Shown: piece by piece, positions 52,476-61,813 of the stretch
How the letters are laid out: the number at the start of each line of letters is the position of its first letter
Position numbering within the stretch: the first letter of the stretch is position 1
Source: Actibacterium lipolyticum
GTDB lineage: Bacteria; Pseudomonadota; Alphaproteobacteria; Rhodobacterales; Rhodobacteraceae
Direction: 5' to 3'
Length of the DNA stretch: 64,000 nucleotides
NCBI RefSeq assembly: GCF_900184935.1
Contig: NZ_FXYE01000002.1
Span: 806,001-870,000 of the forward strand
Program-made: the position numbers and the translations under genes
The notes under the pieces: generated by a model
Database searches by the model: none
Told to the model about the DNA's origin: nothing
The model's input: the letters and a program-made list of their open reading frames with translations, nothing else

Positions 52476-53767
52476 GCCTTGAACTCTCGCTTTGCCTAAT
52501 CACGCTGTTTTTCCTAGCAGGGATAGGCACGCCCATTGCTTTTTCGATCATCCTTGCCGCGATCGTGTATCTGGCCACCGCTGGCCAAGACATCGCGCTG
52601 GCGGGCGAACAGATCATGCAAGGGCTTTACGAAAGCTTTATCCTGTTGGCCGTGCCGCTGTTCATCGTGGCCGCCAATATCATGAACGCCGGAACGATTT
52701 CCGAACGGTTGTTGAACTTCTGTACCGCGGCGGTGGGCCGGTTCCGGGGCGGGCTGGGCCATGTGAACGTTGTGGCATCTCTTATCTTTTCAGGGATGTC
52801 CGGCTCGGCCGTGGCAGACGCTGCTGGGATCGGCAAAATCATCATTGAAATGATGACGAAAGAGGGCCGCTATCCCCCGGGATATGCCGCCGCGATCACC
52901 GCTGCATCTGCCACGATTGGGCCCATCATTCCGCCTTCTATTCCGATGGTACTTTATGCCTTGGTATCCAACAGTTCGATTGGCTACTTGTTCCTTGGCG
53001 GCATCCTTCCCGGTTTGGTTCTGGGCATCGTTCTGATGGCGATGAACTTTTATCTGGCCTCCAAGCGTGGCTATGCGCTGGAAGAGCCCGTGCCGCTGCG
53101 TGAACTGCCGCGTCACACCGCCAACGCCTTCCCTGCCCTGCTGATGCCCGCGATCCTGCTTTACGGCATCTATGGCGGCGTCACGACACCGACAGAGGCC
53201 GCCGCTGTTGCCGCCGCATATGCGCTGATCTTGGCGGCCGTGTTCTATCGCGCACTCAGCTTTCGGGGGCTGTACGAAATACTTGCCGAAAGCGCGCGGT
53301 CGTCTGCGGCTGTCGGGCTTGTCATCGGCGGCGCGCTGATCCTGAACTATATCGTTGCGTCCGAGAACATCCCGAACATGCTGGCCAGTTCTCTTACCGG
53401 GCTAGACGTGCATCCGCTGGTGTTTCTGCTTTCCGTGAACGTGTTGATCCTGCTGCTGGGCTGCGTTTTGGATGCGACGACCATCATCTTGGTTATCATT
53501 CCACTGTTCCTGCCAACCTGCCGTGACTTGGGCATTGACCTTGTCCACTTTGGCGTAGTGGCCGTTGTGAACTGCATGATCGGGCTAATCACGCCACCCT
53601 ATGGGATCTTGTTGTTTGTCATCAACGCCGTCACCGACATCTCGCTGAGTGAGATCATCTCGGAGATTTGGGCATTCCTACTGGTGCTTATCGGCGCGCT
53701 TTTGTTGATGATCTTGGTGCCCGACATCGTTCTGTGGTTACCTCGACTGCTGGGATATCCGGGGTAA
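52472..53767 (+). CDS. dctM: TRAP transporter large permease (DctM)
   Basis: 431 residues from MSLELSLCLITLFF in the ATGA overlap with dctQ. Around 12 membrane helices; motifs GIGTPIAFSIILAAIVYL, SGSAVADAAGIGKIIIEMM, TIGPIIPPSIPMVLYAL and NCMIGLITPPYGILLFV. The last pair is typical of the dicarboxylate-type DctM. Followed by a bidirectional terminator shared with the convergent nuclease gene. Confidence 0.95.
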   Translation: MSLELSLCLITLFFLAGIGTPIAFSIILAAIVYLATAGQDIALAGEQIMQGLYESFILLAVPLFIVAANIMNAGTISERLLNFCTAAVGRFRGGLGHVNVVASLIFSGMSGSAVADAAGIGKIIIEMMTKEGRYPPGYAAAITAASATIGPIIPPSIPMVLYALVSNSSIGYLFLGGILPGLVLGIVLMAMNFYLASKRGYALEEPVPLRELPRHTANAFPALLMPAILLYGIYGGVTTPTEAAAVAAAYALILAAVFYRALSFRGLYEILAESARSSAAVGLVIGGALILNYIVASENIPNMLASSLTGLDVHPLVFLLSVNVLILLLGCVLDATTIILVIIPLFLPTCRDLGIDLVHFGVVAVVNCMIGLITPPYGILLFVINAVTDISLSEIISEIWAFLLVLIGALLLMILVPDIVLWLPRLLGYPG

Positions 53768-53785
53768 AACACTTCATATGAACAG

Positions 53786-53817
53786 AAAACGGGCCCTGCT
53801 TTCGCGGGGCCCGTTTT
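53786..53817. terminator. Bidirectional terminator between dctM and the nuclease gene
   Basis: AAAACGGGCCC (53786-53796) and GGGCCCGTTTT (53807-53817) form an 11-pair stem with T-runs on both strands. It lies between two convergent stops. Confidence 0.92.
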
Positions 53818-53825
53818 CGTTTCGC

Positions 53826-56800
53826 TTAGACCAACAGGAATTCGTCGCTGTCCAGACGTTCCAGTTCAATCGCGCCGATGTCGATGTCCAAGGTGCCGGT
53901 CACGCCGATCTTCACCTCGTCAAAAGATGTGTTACCGGCAAGGTCGTGTGAGACGGCGTTATCGACGATTTCCAGAACGGCTTCTTCGACCATCACACCG
54001 TCGGAATAGAATTCCAGCGTGATGTCGCCTTCGCCGCGAACGGTGTTGAATTCAAACTCAACCTCCAACGCATCGCCAAGGCCGCCTGCATCGTCCAGCT
54101 TGAAGGTGATGGTTTCTTCTTCATCCAGAAGATACGCCTCTCCATCCACACGGGGACTGTCGCCTGGGAAGGATGTCACACCCAGACCATCGCGCCATAG
54201 GTTCAAGAACTCTTTTGGCTTCGCCAGACCGTCATCCGCCGTGATGAAGATGCCGGATTCGGTGAAGTCATGCTCTTTGCTATAGTTGCGAACGCCCAGC
54301 GTGGCGGTCTCTACCCCATCCACGGTGTAGATCAGTTCGGCATGCGCAAACTCGTAATCGAGGTTGAAATCCAAACGAACCGTCGTGGTTGGATCATCCA
54401 GCGTTAGGCCAATCACCATCGGGTCATGGTCAGATGCTGCGTAGAAGTCATCGTTATAGAACGACGGATCCGAGAATGAAGAGTTGTAGTTCAGCAAATC
54501 AGGCTCGTCCGCGTTGATGTGCCATTCAGCAACTCCGGTGATGTTGTCGGACAGATCGCCACTGGCAAGCCCGTAATCCAACGTCCCGCGCTGACCGTCG
54601 AACACAAAGCTATACGCGCCTTCGCCCAGATATTCGGCCGCAAGATCGGTGTAGCCTTCGCCAACGATGGTCTGTACCGGGTCTTCTTTGGCGTAAGCGT
54701 TCAGATCGCCAAGGATAACAATGCTGGACGGATCAGAGGCACCAGTTGGGTTGCTGTCCAACCACGCCGTCAACTCGGATGCGGCATCGTCACGGACGCC
54801 GTTCCAGAAGCCTTGCCCATCACCGCTGTCATAGTTCGGATCGCTAGCCAACGCATCGATCAGCGCTTGATCGATGCCAGCGGCAACCGCATCTTCCAGC
54901 AGGTCTTCCAAACCGCTGTCGCCCTTCGATTTGAAGTGGTTGACGGCGATGGTCACCTCGCTGCCGTCCGCATCCACAAAGGTTGCGGCGACCGTTGGGC
55001 GGTTGCGATCAAAGTCACCAACCGGAGACGTGCCCGTCAGCGCCTGGATCTCTTCGACCAGCGCATAAGTTTCGGCGGCGGATTCTTCTTCGAAGACCAG
55101 AATGTCGGACCCGACAACCGATACTGCATCTACCTTGTAAATGATCCCGGTCGTGATCGCATCAGTCCCAACATAATCGACACCCGGATCGACAAAGGCG
55201 TAAACCTCGGCGCCGAGTTCTTCGTTCAGAGCATCGACAAGTGTTGCGATGGCGCTGTCTGGGCCGAAGCCATTGTTTTCAAGTTCTTGCAGGCCGATGA
55301 TATCAGCGTCTAATTCGACCAATGCGGCGACGATCTTGGCTTCTTGGCGTTCGAAATCTTCGATGGTGGATGCCCCGCGTGGGTCAAGGTCACCGTTGGG
55401 GCCTGTCAGGCTGCCATCATCCAAGGTGGTGAAATAGTTCAGCACATTGAAGCTGGCCACTTTCAACTCTCCACCCACATCGGGCGCCGTATCTGGGCGC
55501 GCGCCTTCGTTGGTGCCTTCGACAGTTTCCAGCGGGCTGGCCACCTGAACGCGGTAATCGCCGAACCGTTCGTCCATCACCCCGGTGATAGAGGTCACCT
55601 CGGCCCCAAGGCGCAGCGTTGGCCCGTCTTCGGTGATTGGGTCGCCCACCTCTAGCGGGGTGCCATCGCCCGAGTCGATCAGGGTATAAATATCGGGGTT
55701 CTGCGTGGTGTTGCCATCATCAATGATCAACTGCGCGGCGGCGTTCGCCTCGATCAGCTCGGCGATTTCGGCCTGCTGCGTGTTGGGGTCATAGATCTGT
55801 GTTGGCTGGGTCAGGTTGCCTTCGGCGACGTTAACCTGGCCGAAGCGATCAAGGTTGAAGTTCGTCACGACAGTCAGCGGATCTTCAGAGGCGGACACCA
55901 GTTCAACCCGCATCCCTTCATAGGCTTCGAAATCCGCGCTCATCCCGATGTTGATGACCGTCGCCGTTGGAAGGGTGACGCCCGTCGCCAGCACCTGAGT
56001 GGCCGACACGTTGGTGATTTCAGTTAGGTCTTGGTATTCGTCAACCTCGCCGGTGACGCGCACCTGATCGCCAACCGCAACCGTCGCGCCGGGCGCATAG
56101 ACAAAGATGCCTTCGGATGTGGCCGCATCGCCATCAGCGTCGGCGTCTTCTTCCTGAATGAAGTACCCCGAAATGCCACTGGACCCCACGATCGTTCCCA
56201 CGACGACGCCTTCAATGGTCACTTCTTGGCCGTCCATCGCCGACGCATCGCCCGACCCCTGAATTTCGGAAATCAATGTGATCGAAAAGTCGTTGTCTTC
56301 CACTGCGACGTTCAGGTCACCAACCGCGATACCGTCATAATCGGCATCGGCGCTGGTTACGGTAAAGGTCAGGTCACCGAAATGCGGCGATGCTTCGTCC
56401 ACCGCATCGTCAACGGCCTTCACGGTCAGCGTGACGGGCGTTGTGTCCGTGATGACAACCTCTGCCGTGGCGGCGAAACGCACGCCATCGGCGCTGAGCA
56501 GTGTTTGGCCGTCAGGCGCAGCGACTGTAATCGTCACTGGCGCGGTCGGCGCGGTGTTTAGTTCCAGTGTGAACGTGTCGGTGGTTTCACCTTCTTCGTT
56601 CACGTTCAGGCCGTCATCGGTGCGGGCAATCACCGCTGGCTGAACTGTGCCGCCCGAAGTGCCGACGATTTTGAAGTTATCCACGGCGAAATCTTCATCG
56701 CCCGAGTCCACGGAAACTGTCAGCGTCAGGTCAAGCGTGCTGCCCGTCCCTTCGATTTCAGCCGCAAAGTTGGCCATCGCGTCAGTCAGAGTTGCGCCAT

Positions 56801-57863
56801 CGCCGATGCCGTCACCGTTCGTATCTTCGCGGAACACGCCGTTGAACGGGCCACTGGTGGACGAAAAATCAGCGCCGACAAACGACAGAACCGTCTGCGT
56901 TGGGCCGCCGTCGATGCTGGCTTCCAGCAGGATAAAGTCGCCTTCGTCGATATCACCGGGAGAGTCGAAGAACTCTGCAAAATCACCGGTGAAGGCAAGG
57001 TCCGTCAGGCCAGAAATATCAAGATCTTCCCACGTCACGGTGATCGGCACACTGGCGCCTTCGCCGTCAAGGTCCATGCCTGCAAGGTAAGAACCTGTGG
57101 TGCCCACATAGGGCTGCAAACCGCTGGGCGCAGCATCCCCGCCAAAGTCACCGCCCCCTGCACCATCGGTGATGCCGAAGTAATCAAACCCACCGTCCGA
57201 AAAGAACCCCGCGCTGGTTGTGAAACCCGCCGCATCGTCAAATGTTTCGTCCAGCACGGTCACGGCCACTGGCGCGGCGGTGCCCGTCACCGTGATATCG
57301 TCGAACGCGATATCTTCGTCGCCGGCAGTCAGGTTTTCGACGGTGATCCGCAGGTCAAGCGTCGCCCCGGTGGCCGCGATGTCAGCGATGAACTGGCTGA
57401 AGCTGTCGGTCAGCATAGGGCCATCGGCGATTCCGTCGAAATCTGTATCCAACCCAGGTTCAGAGTTCGTAATGCCGCCAGACGCGAATTGCAGAACCTT
57501 AAAGTATCCGCCACCGTCGATCTGGGCTTCGATATAGACAAGCGAGTCTGCGTCCCAATCCTGATTGGTGCCGTCATCGTCTTCGGCAAACAGGCCCGAA
57601 ATCTGAATATCGGTGTAACCTGAAATATCGATGTCATTGATCGAAACGGTAACCGTGGTGGCAAAAGGTGGTTCGCCGTCTGTATCCATCACCGCGAAAT
57701 AGGATGCGCCGGATTGGCCCGTCACGCTGTAAAAGCTGCCGATGTTGGTACCATCTGTGCGGGTGAAAAAATCACCGCTACCATCGGTAAATTCTGGCAC
57801 TGACGTTACATATCGCGTCCCGTTGCCGTCTGTTTCGAAATCCTCGCGGAAGATAATTGACAT
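53826..57863 (-). CDS. Giant extracellular nuclease (ExeM/NucH-like), probably type I secreted
   Basis: 1345 residues from MSIIFREDFETDGNGTRYV. No N-terminal signal. Residues ~1-200 and ~203-405 are two related beta-rich repeats (FREDFETDG / LDETFDDAAG; DTDFDGIADG / DTNGDGIGDG). A Calx-beta-like unit spans ~408-520, an OB-fold domain ~526-625 (MDGQEVTIEGVVVG), and an EEP nuclease domain ~798-1150: KVASFNVLNYF, DIIGLQELENNG, AVNHFKSKGD, ILGDLNAYAKEDP, YAASDHDPMVIG. The C-terminal ~190 residues are acidic and end in DEFLLV, fitting a type I secretion signal. It would degrade extracellular DNA for phosphate or biofilm turnover. Very acidic overall, as for exported calcium-dependent proteins. No T1SS genes are adjacent. 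Confidence 0.9.
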   Translation of the reverse strand: MSIIFREDFETDGNGTRYVTSVPEFTDGSGDFFTRTDGTNIGSFYSVTGQSGASYFAVMDTDGEPPFATTVTVSINDIDISGYTDIQISGLFAEDDDGTNQDWDADSLVYIEAQIDGGGYFKVLQFASGGITNSEPGLDTDFDGIADGPMLTDSFSQFIADIAATGATLDLRITVENLTAGDEDIAFDDITVTGTAAPVAVTVLDETFDDAAGFTTSAGFFSDGGFDYFGITDGAGGGDFGGDAAPSGLQPYVGTTGSYLAGMDLDGEGASVPITVTWEDLDISGLTDLAFTGDFAEFFDSPGDIDEGDFILLEASIDGGPTQTVLSFVGADFSSTSGPFNGVFREDTNGDGIGDGATLTDAMANFAAEIEGTGSTLDLTLTVSVDSGDEDFAVDNFKIVGTSGGTVQPAVIARTDDGLNVNEEGETTDTFTLELNTAPTAPVTITVAAPDGQTLLSADGVRFAATAEVVITDTTPVTLTVKAVDDAVDEASPHFGDLTFTVTSADADYDGIAVGDLNVAVEDNDFSITLISEIQGSGDASAMDGQEVTIEGVVVGTIVGSSGISGYFIQEEDADADGDAATSEGIFVYAPGATVAVGDQVRVTGEVDEYQDLTEITNVSATQVLATGVTLPTATVINIGMSADFEAYEGMRVELVSASEDPLTVVTNFNLDRFGQVNVAEGNLTQPTQIYDPNTQQAEIAELIEANAAAQLIIDDGNTTQNPDIYTLIDSGDGTPLEVGDPITEDGPTLRLGAEVTSITGVMDERFGDYRVQVASPLETVEGTNEGARPDTAPDVGGELKVASFNVLNYFTTLDDGSLTGPNGDLDPRGASTIEDFERQEAKIVAALVELDADIIGLQELENNGFGPDSAIATLVDALNEELGAEVYAFVDPGVDYVGTDAITTGIIYKVDAVSVVGSDILVFEEESAAETYALVEEIQALTGTSPVGDFDRNRPTVAATFVDADGSEVTIAVNHFKSKGDSGLEDLLEDAVAAGIDQALIDALASDPNYDSGDGQGFWNGVRDDAASELTAWLDSNPTGASDPSSIVILGDLNAYAKEDPVQTIVGEGYTDLAAEYLGEGAYSFVFDGQRGTLDYGLASGDLSDNITGVAEWHINADEPDLLNYNSSFSDPSFYNDDFYAASDHDPMVIGLTLDDPTTTVRLDFNLDYEFAHAELIYTVDGVETATLGVRNYSKEHDFTESGIFITADDGLAKPKEFLNLWRDGLGVTSFPGDSPRVDGEAYLLDEEETITFKLDDAGGLGDALEVEFEFNTVRGEGDITLEFYSDGVMVEEAVLEIVDNAVSHDLAGNTSFDEVKIGVTGTLDIDIGAIELERLDSDEFLLV

Positions 57864-58183
57864 TGTACAGCCCCCTGAATCAATGAAATCCGTTTCGCCC
57901 AAGCGATCCCGGATGATGTCGCAATTCTTTGTAAGAAGATTGCGACAGCCAAAAGAAATATCCCATTACCTTGCGGCAATTTGGACTGTTTGGTCAAATG
58001 AGAAGCATCTTGCTCGCGAAAGAAGGTTTTCGAACATGTCGGTCGTTTCGCCCTAGGCATCTCAATTGATTAACTGAATTTTAACGAGAACGTTTTTAGG
58101 TGAATTGTCTCCAACACATTGCGTGATGGGAACCGGCACCCCGCAACGCCATTATCAGCTGGCTATTTAAGGAGCGTTTCGCC
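57864..58183. other. Divergent intergenic region, nuclease / manC
   Basis: 320 bases, AT-richer than the flanks, with no supported gene. It contains the inverted repeat at 57917-57947 on the nuclease side and the manC ribosome site (AAGGAGCG) at its right end. The remainder shows nothing recognisable. Confidence 0.6.
57917..57947 (-). promoter_or_regulatory. Long inverted repeat upstream of the nuclease gene
   Basis: TGTCGCAAT (57917-57925) and ATTGCGACA (57939-57947) are perfect inverted copies; inside, TCTT and AAGA also pair. The centre lies about 70 bases upstream of the nuclease start. As DNA it is a good operator candidate; as RNA it would be a stable leader hairpin. Confidence 0.5.
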
Positions 58184-59617
58184 TTGCGCATTTCACCCGT
58201 GTTGTTGTGCGGCGGATCTGGAACGCGGCTTTGGCCGCTTTCTCGCAAAAGCTATCCCAAACAGTTTTCGCGCCTGTTGGGCGACGAAACGTTGTTTCAA
58301 GCAGCGGCTCGTCGGCTTACCAGCACGGTCAATGACCTTAGCTTTGCCGCCCCCACGGTTCTAACCAATTCAGACTTTCGGTTTATCGTCACCGAACAAC
58401 TGTCTGAAATCGGCATAGACCCCGGCGCGATCTTAATCGAACCCCTTGCGCGCAACACCGCCCCGGCGGTTTTGGCCGCAGCGTTTCACCTTGTGGCACA
58501 GGACGAAGATGCAATCATGCTTGTCGCGCCGTCCGACCATGTTGTCCCTGATAAAGAGACCTTCCACGCGGCAATAAAATCGGGCCTCGAGGCTGTTGAA
58601 GCCGGGCAACTGGTCACGTTCGGTATTACGCCGGATCGGCCCGAAACGGGATACGGCTATCTTGATCTGGTGGCAAAGCCCGACGGCTCTGGCAAGCCCA
58701 TAAAACTAAACCGCTTTGTAGAAAAACCAGCCGCCGCAGACGCCGTTGCCATGCTGTCGGCAGGGCGGTTTCTTTGGAACGCAGGCATATTCCTTTTCGC
58801 CGCAAAAGATATCATCGCGGCCTTCGAAACCCACGCGCCCGACATGATCGCACCAGTAAAGGCCGCACTGGACGAAGCCACCCCCGACCTTGGCTTCTTG
58901 CGCTTAGCCCCCGCCCCTTGGGAGGTGATCGAGGATGACTCCGTCGACTACGCCGTCATGGAAAAGGCGCGAAACCTGTCCGTCGTGCCATTTACCGGCG
59001 CGTGGTCTGATCTGGGCGGCTGGGACGCGGTCTGGCGCGAGATGGGGCCAGACATTGATGGCGTCGCAACCGCAGGCGAGGCGACGGCGATCCACTGCAA
59101 AGATACGCTGTTACGTTCGGAAACGGACAGCCAGCAAATCGTTGGAATCGGGTTAGAAAATATCATGGCCGTCGCGATGCCAGACGCGGTTTTGGTGGCG
59201 GACATGTCGCGCGCCCAAGACGTGAAAATGGCGGTCGCGGCACTGAAGGCAAAAGGCGCGGCCCAAGCGCAGCATTTCCCACGTGATCACCGCCCTTGGG
59301 GGTGGTTTGAAAGCCTTGTGCTGGGCGACCGCTTTCACGTCAAACGTATCGTCGTGCATCCCGGTGCCTCCCTTAGCCTGCAAAGCCATTTTCATCGCGC
59401 CGAGCATTGGGTGGTTGTCCAAGGCACAGCGCGGGTCACCGTGGACGGCAACGTCAAACTCGTCGCGGAAAACCAATCCATCTACATCCCGCTTGGCGCT
59501 AAGCATCGGATGGAGAACCCGGGCAAGGTACCCATTATTTTGATCGAGGTTCAAACCGGTGCCTATTTTGGGGACGACGATATCGTGCGCCACGAAGACG
59601 CCTATGCACGCATTTGA
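58184..59617 (+). CDS. manC: Mannose-1-phosphate guanylyltransferase / mannose-6-phosphate isomerase
   Basis: 477 residues from a TTG (LRISPVLLCGGSGTRLWP) supported by AAGGAG 9-10 bases upstream. Bifunctional type II enzyme: N-terminal GDP-mannose pyrophosphorylase with GGSGTRLWPLSRKSYPKQF and FVEKP; C-terminal cupin isomerase domain with RPWGWFESLV, HFHRAEHWVVVQG and YIPLGAKHRMENPG. It provides GDP-mannose for surface polysaccharide. Phosphomannomutase, the partner step, is encoded at 62378. Confidence 0.95.
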   Translation: MRISPVLLCGGSGTRLWPLSRKSYPKQFSRLLGDETLFQAAARRLTSTVNDLSFAAPTVLTNSDFRFIVTEQLSEIGIDPGAILIEPLARNTAPAVLAAAFHLVAQDEDAIMLVAPSDHVVPDKETFHAAIKSGLEAVEAGQLVTFGITPDRPETGYGYLDLVAKPDGSGKPIKLNRFVEKPAAADAVAMLSAGRFLWNAGIFLFAAKDIIAAFETHAPDMIAPVKAALDEATPDLGFLRLAPAPWEVIEDDSVDYAVMEKARNLSVVPFTGAWSDLGGWDAVWREMGPDIDGVATAGEATAIHCKDTLLRSETDSQQIVGIGLENIMAVAMPDAVLVADMSRAQDVKMAVAALKAKGAAQAQHFPRDHRPWGWFESLVLGDRFHVKRIVVHPGASLSLQSHFHRAEHWVVVQGTARVTVDGNVKLVAENQSIYIPLGAKHRMENPGKVPIILIEVQTGAYFGDDDIVRHEDAYARI

Positions 59618-59694
59618 ACGGCTGCCGCCAAGAGTTTGCGCACACAGCACGAATGACGATACGATAGGGAAACCCCTCTCTGAGGCCGCATTCC

Positions 59695-60615
59695 ATGGCA
59701 CCCTCCATCGCACTGATCATTCCGGTTTATAATGGTGGCGACGTTTTCAAAGAATGCGTCAAGGCGATCAATGCGCAGACCTTTGATTTCACGCAGAAAA
59801 TCGTCATTGATTCCTCTTCCACAGATGGTTCCGGCGACGTGGCGCGTGCGAACGGATTTGACGTAATCACAATCCCTAAATCCACGTTCGACCACGGCGG
59901 CGCGCGTAACACGGCCCTAAAATCGGTCGACGCGGATATCGTTGTGATGATGACCCAAGATGCGATCTTGGACCGGGCCGACTCTGTCGCTCAGTTGACG
60001 TCCGCCCTGATGCAAGAAGGCGTCGTGGCGGCGTTTGGTCGGCAGCTTCCGCATAATGATGCTGATCCGCTTGCGCAGTTCACCCGCTCTCAAAACTATC
60101 CCCCGGCCAGCTATGTTACCGCAAAGGATGACAGTCACCCGGCAGGCTTCAGAAAGTGTTTTTTGTCGAACTCCTTTGCGGCCTATCGCGTCCCGGCTCT
60201 CCAAGAAATTGGCGGTTTCCCAGAACGGCTGATCATGGGCGAAGACAGCTATGCGGCCGCTTGCTTCCTGAATCGCGGAATGAAGGTGGCCTATGTTGCA
60301 GAGGCGACAGTGCGCCATTCACACAACTATTCGATTGCTGAAGAATTCCAGCGGTATTTTGACATAGGTGTCTTCCACACCTCGCAACACTGGATGCTGG
60401 ATGACTTTGGCACAGTGCATGGCGAAGGCCGGAAATTCGCGATGGCGCAGATTAGGTATCTATGGGCCAACGGCACGCCGTTCCTGATCCCTAAATCTAT
60501 CGCGGCCTCTGCGTCCAAATTGATCGGATACAAACTTGGCCGTAAGCACGATCAGTTGGGTGCGCGGCTGTCGCGCCGGTTGGCGATGCAGAAAGAGTAT
60601 TTTCGGGGTTCTTAG
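59695..60615 (+). CDS. Family 2 glycosyltransferase (rhamnosyltransferase-like)
   Basis: 306 residues. GT2 features: ALIIPVYNGGDVFKECVKAI, DSSSTDGSGDVARANG, FDHGGARNTALKSVDADI and the C-terminal VPALQEIGGFPERLIMGEDS with the catalytic-type ED. The HGGARN segment is typical of rhamnosyltransferases in polysaccharide assembly. Two C-terminal helices could associate with the membrane. 77 bases after manC. Confidence 0.9.
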   Translation: MAPSIALIIPVYNGGDVFKECVKAINAQTFDFTQKIVIDSSSTDGSGDVARANGFDVITIPKSTFDHGGARNTALKSVDADIVVMMTQDAILDRADSVAQLTSALMQEGVVAAFGRQLPHNDADPLAQFTRSQNYPPASYVTAKDDSHPAGFRKCFLSNSFAAYRVPALQEIGGFPERLIMGEDSYAAACFLNRGMKVAYVAEATVRHSHNYSIAEEFQRYFDIGVFHTSQHWMLDDFGTVHGEGRKFAMAQIRYLWANGTPFLIPKSIAASASKLIGYKLGRKHDQLGARLSRRLAMQKEYFRGS

Positions 60616-60618
60616 CGC

Positions 60619-60642
60619 CCAAGCCAATGCTGTTAGGCTTGG
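60619..60642. terminator. Hairpin between the GT2 and sugar transferase genes
   Basis: CCAAGCC (60619-60625) and GGCTTGG (60636-60642), 7 pairs with a 10-base loop, directly after the GT2 stop. Tail is only ATTAA, so termination strength is uncertain. Confidence 0.45.
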
Positions 60643-60705
60643 ATTAACCAGTCATAGAGAAGGCTGGGTTCGTAAGCTTGGGGCGGAAATCGCCAAGGGG
60701 CGGCG

Positions 60706-61398
60706 TCACTTACCCGTACGAAGAAGCACGGTCTTGGCAGTCTTGCCAATCACCATCAGGTCGTAACCCAAGGAACGCTGGCGGATATAGTCCGCATCCA
60801 TACGCACGCGCTTGGCATAGCTTACCTCGTTGCGGCCAGACACCTGCCATAGGCCGGTAACGCCGGGTTTGGTCGCGAAATAGGCCCACTGGAACCCTTC
60901 GTACCGCGCAAGCTCGTCCTTGACGACGGGGCGTGGTCCAACAAGGCTCATTTCGCCGCGCAATACGTTCCAAATCTGTGGAAGTTCATCCAGACCGGTT
61001 TCACGCAAGAAATTGCCCATCGGCATAATGCGCGGATCATCCGTTAGCTTATAGTCCTGGACCCATTCTTTTGCGGCCTCTGGATTAGCGGCAAGATGTG
61101 CACTCAGACGCTCTTCTGCGTCCACTGCCATCGTCCGGACCTTCCAGCACTTAAACTCTCGTCCAGATTGGCCGATCCGTTTGTGGCCAAAGAAGCCAGG
61201 CCCGCCGTCACGCTTCGTGATGATCCAGAGTGTCGCGATAATTGGAAGAAGAAGCGGGAGCAGCATCAGCGCCAAGGAAACGTCAAACACACGCTTTCCA
61301 ACGCGAACATAAAGGTTGTCTTGAGCCGGAGAGGTAACCGCTGCATCGAGACTGGAAGCGTCGAATGTAAACACAGTATCTTTCACAACGTCCCTCAA
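60706..61398 (-). CDS. exoY: Exopolysaccharide undecaprenyl-phosphate sugar transferase (ExoY type)
   Basis: 230 residues. One membrane segment (VFDVSLALMLLPLLLPIIA) and the polyprenyl glycosylphosphotransferase catalytic domain: GHKRIGQSGREFKCWKVRTM, DELPQIWNVLRGEMSLVGPRP, TKPGVTGLWQVSGRNEVSY. It transfers the first sugar phosphate to the lipid carrier. Lack of the long N-terminal region of WcaJ-type enzymes makes it ExoY-like. Convergent with the GT2 gene. Confidence 0.93.
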   Translation of the reverse strand: MRDVVKDTVFTFDASSLDAAVTSPAQDNLYVRVGKRVFDVSLALMLLPLLLPIIATLWIITKRDGGPGFFGHKRIGQSGREFKCWKVRTMAVDAEERLSAHLAANPEAAKEWVQDYKLTDDPRIMPMGNFLRETGLDELPQIWNVLRGEMSLVGPRPVVKDELARYEGFQWAYFATKPGVTGLWQVSGRNEVSYAKRVRMDADYIRQRSLGYDLMVIGKTAKTVLLRTGK

Positions 61399-61813
61399 AC
61401 ACTACACGTCAAAGTTGCACCTGACGCTCTCACTACCTAAATGCGCGAATACTTCGACACTCGATTACTTCGAGATACGTTGATTATCTGCGCGAGTCGA
61501 GAGTGATAAACTCTCTCTTCTCAAAACATGCGTATATTCGCTCATGACCAAAAGTTTTATGACGCTCTCTTAAGGATACTTAGAAACATCGTCCTGCCAC
61601 TTTATGATCTGAACGCAATTCATAATTCACACGATTTCAGAGCAATGGTTACCACTGTGAGAAACCCTGCCCGCTCAAAGGAAACCCTTTTTCACAGACA
61701 CTTTCATCACACAAGGCAGGTATTCCCTACCCCCGGCATTACCACGTCTATTGGATGTGAATTGGAAACCGAGCGAGCAAGGTCGCTCGGTTTCGATCAG
61801 AAATCAGCTTATC
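61399..61813. other. AT-rich intergenic region upstream of the sugar transferase
   Basis: 415 bases without a supported gene. It holds the presumed promoter of the sugar transferase, with a TACTTCGA direct repeat (61450-61457, 61466-61473; period 16), a short GAGAGT/ACTCTC stem near 61500, and the terminator at 61765-61794 of the YjbE-like gene. A 98-codon open frame on the plus strand (61528-61824) has no ribosome site and no family-like sequence. Confidence 0.6.
61765..61794 (-). terminator. Terminator of the YjbE-like gene
   Basis: GAAACCGAGCGA (61765-61776) and TCGCTCGGTTTC (61783-61794) form a perfect 12-pair stem with a 6-base loop. It starts about 20 bases past the stop of the small secreted protein gene. 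Confidence 0.85.
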
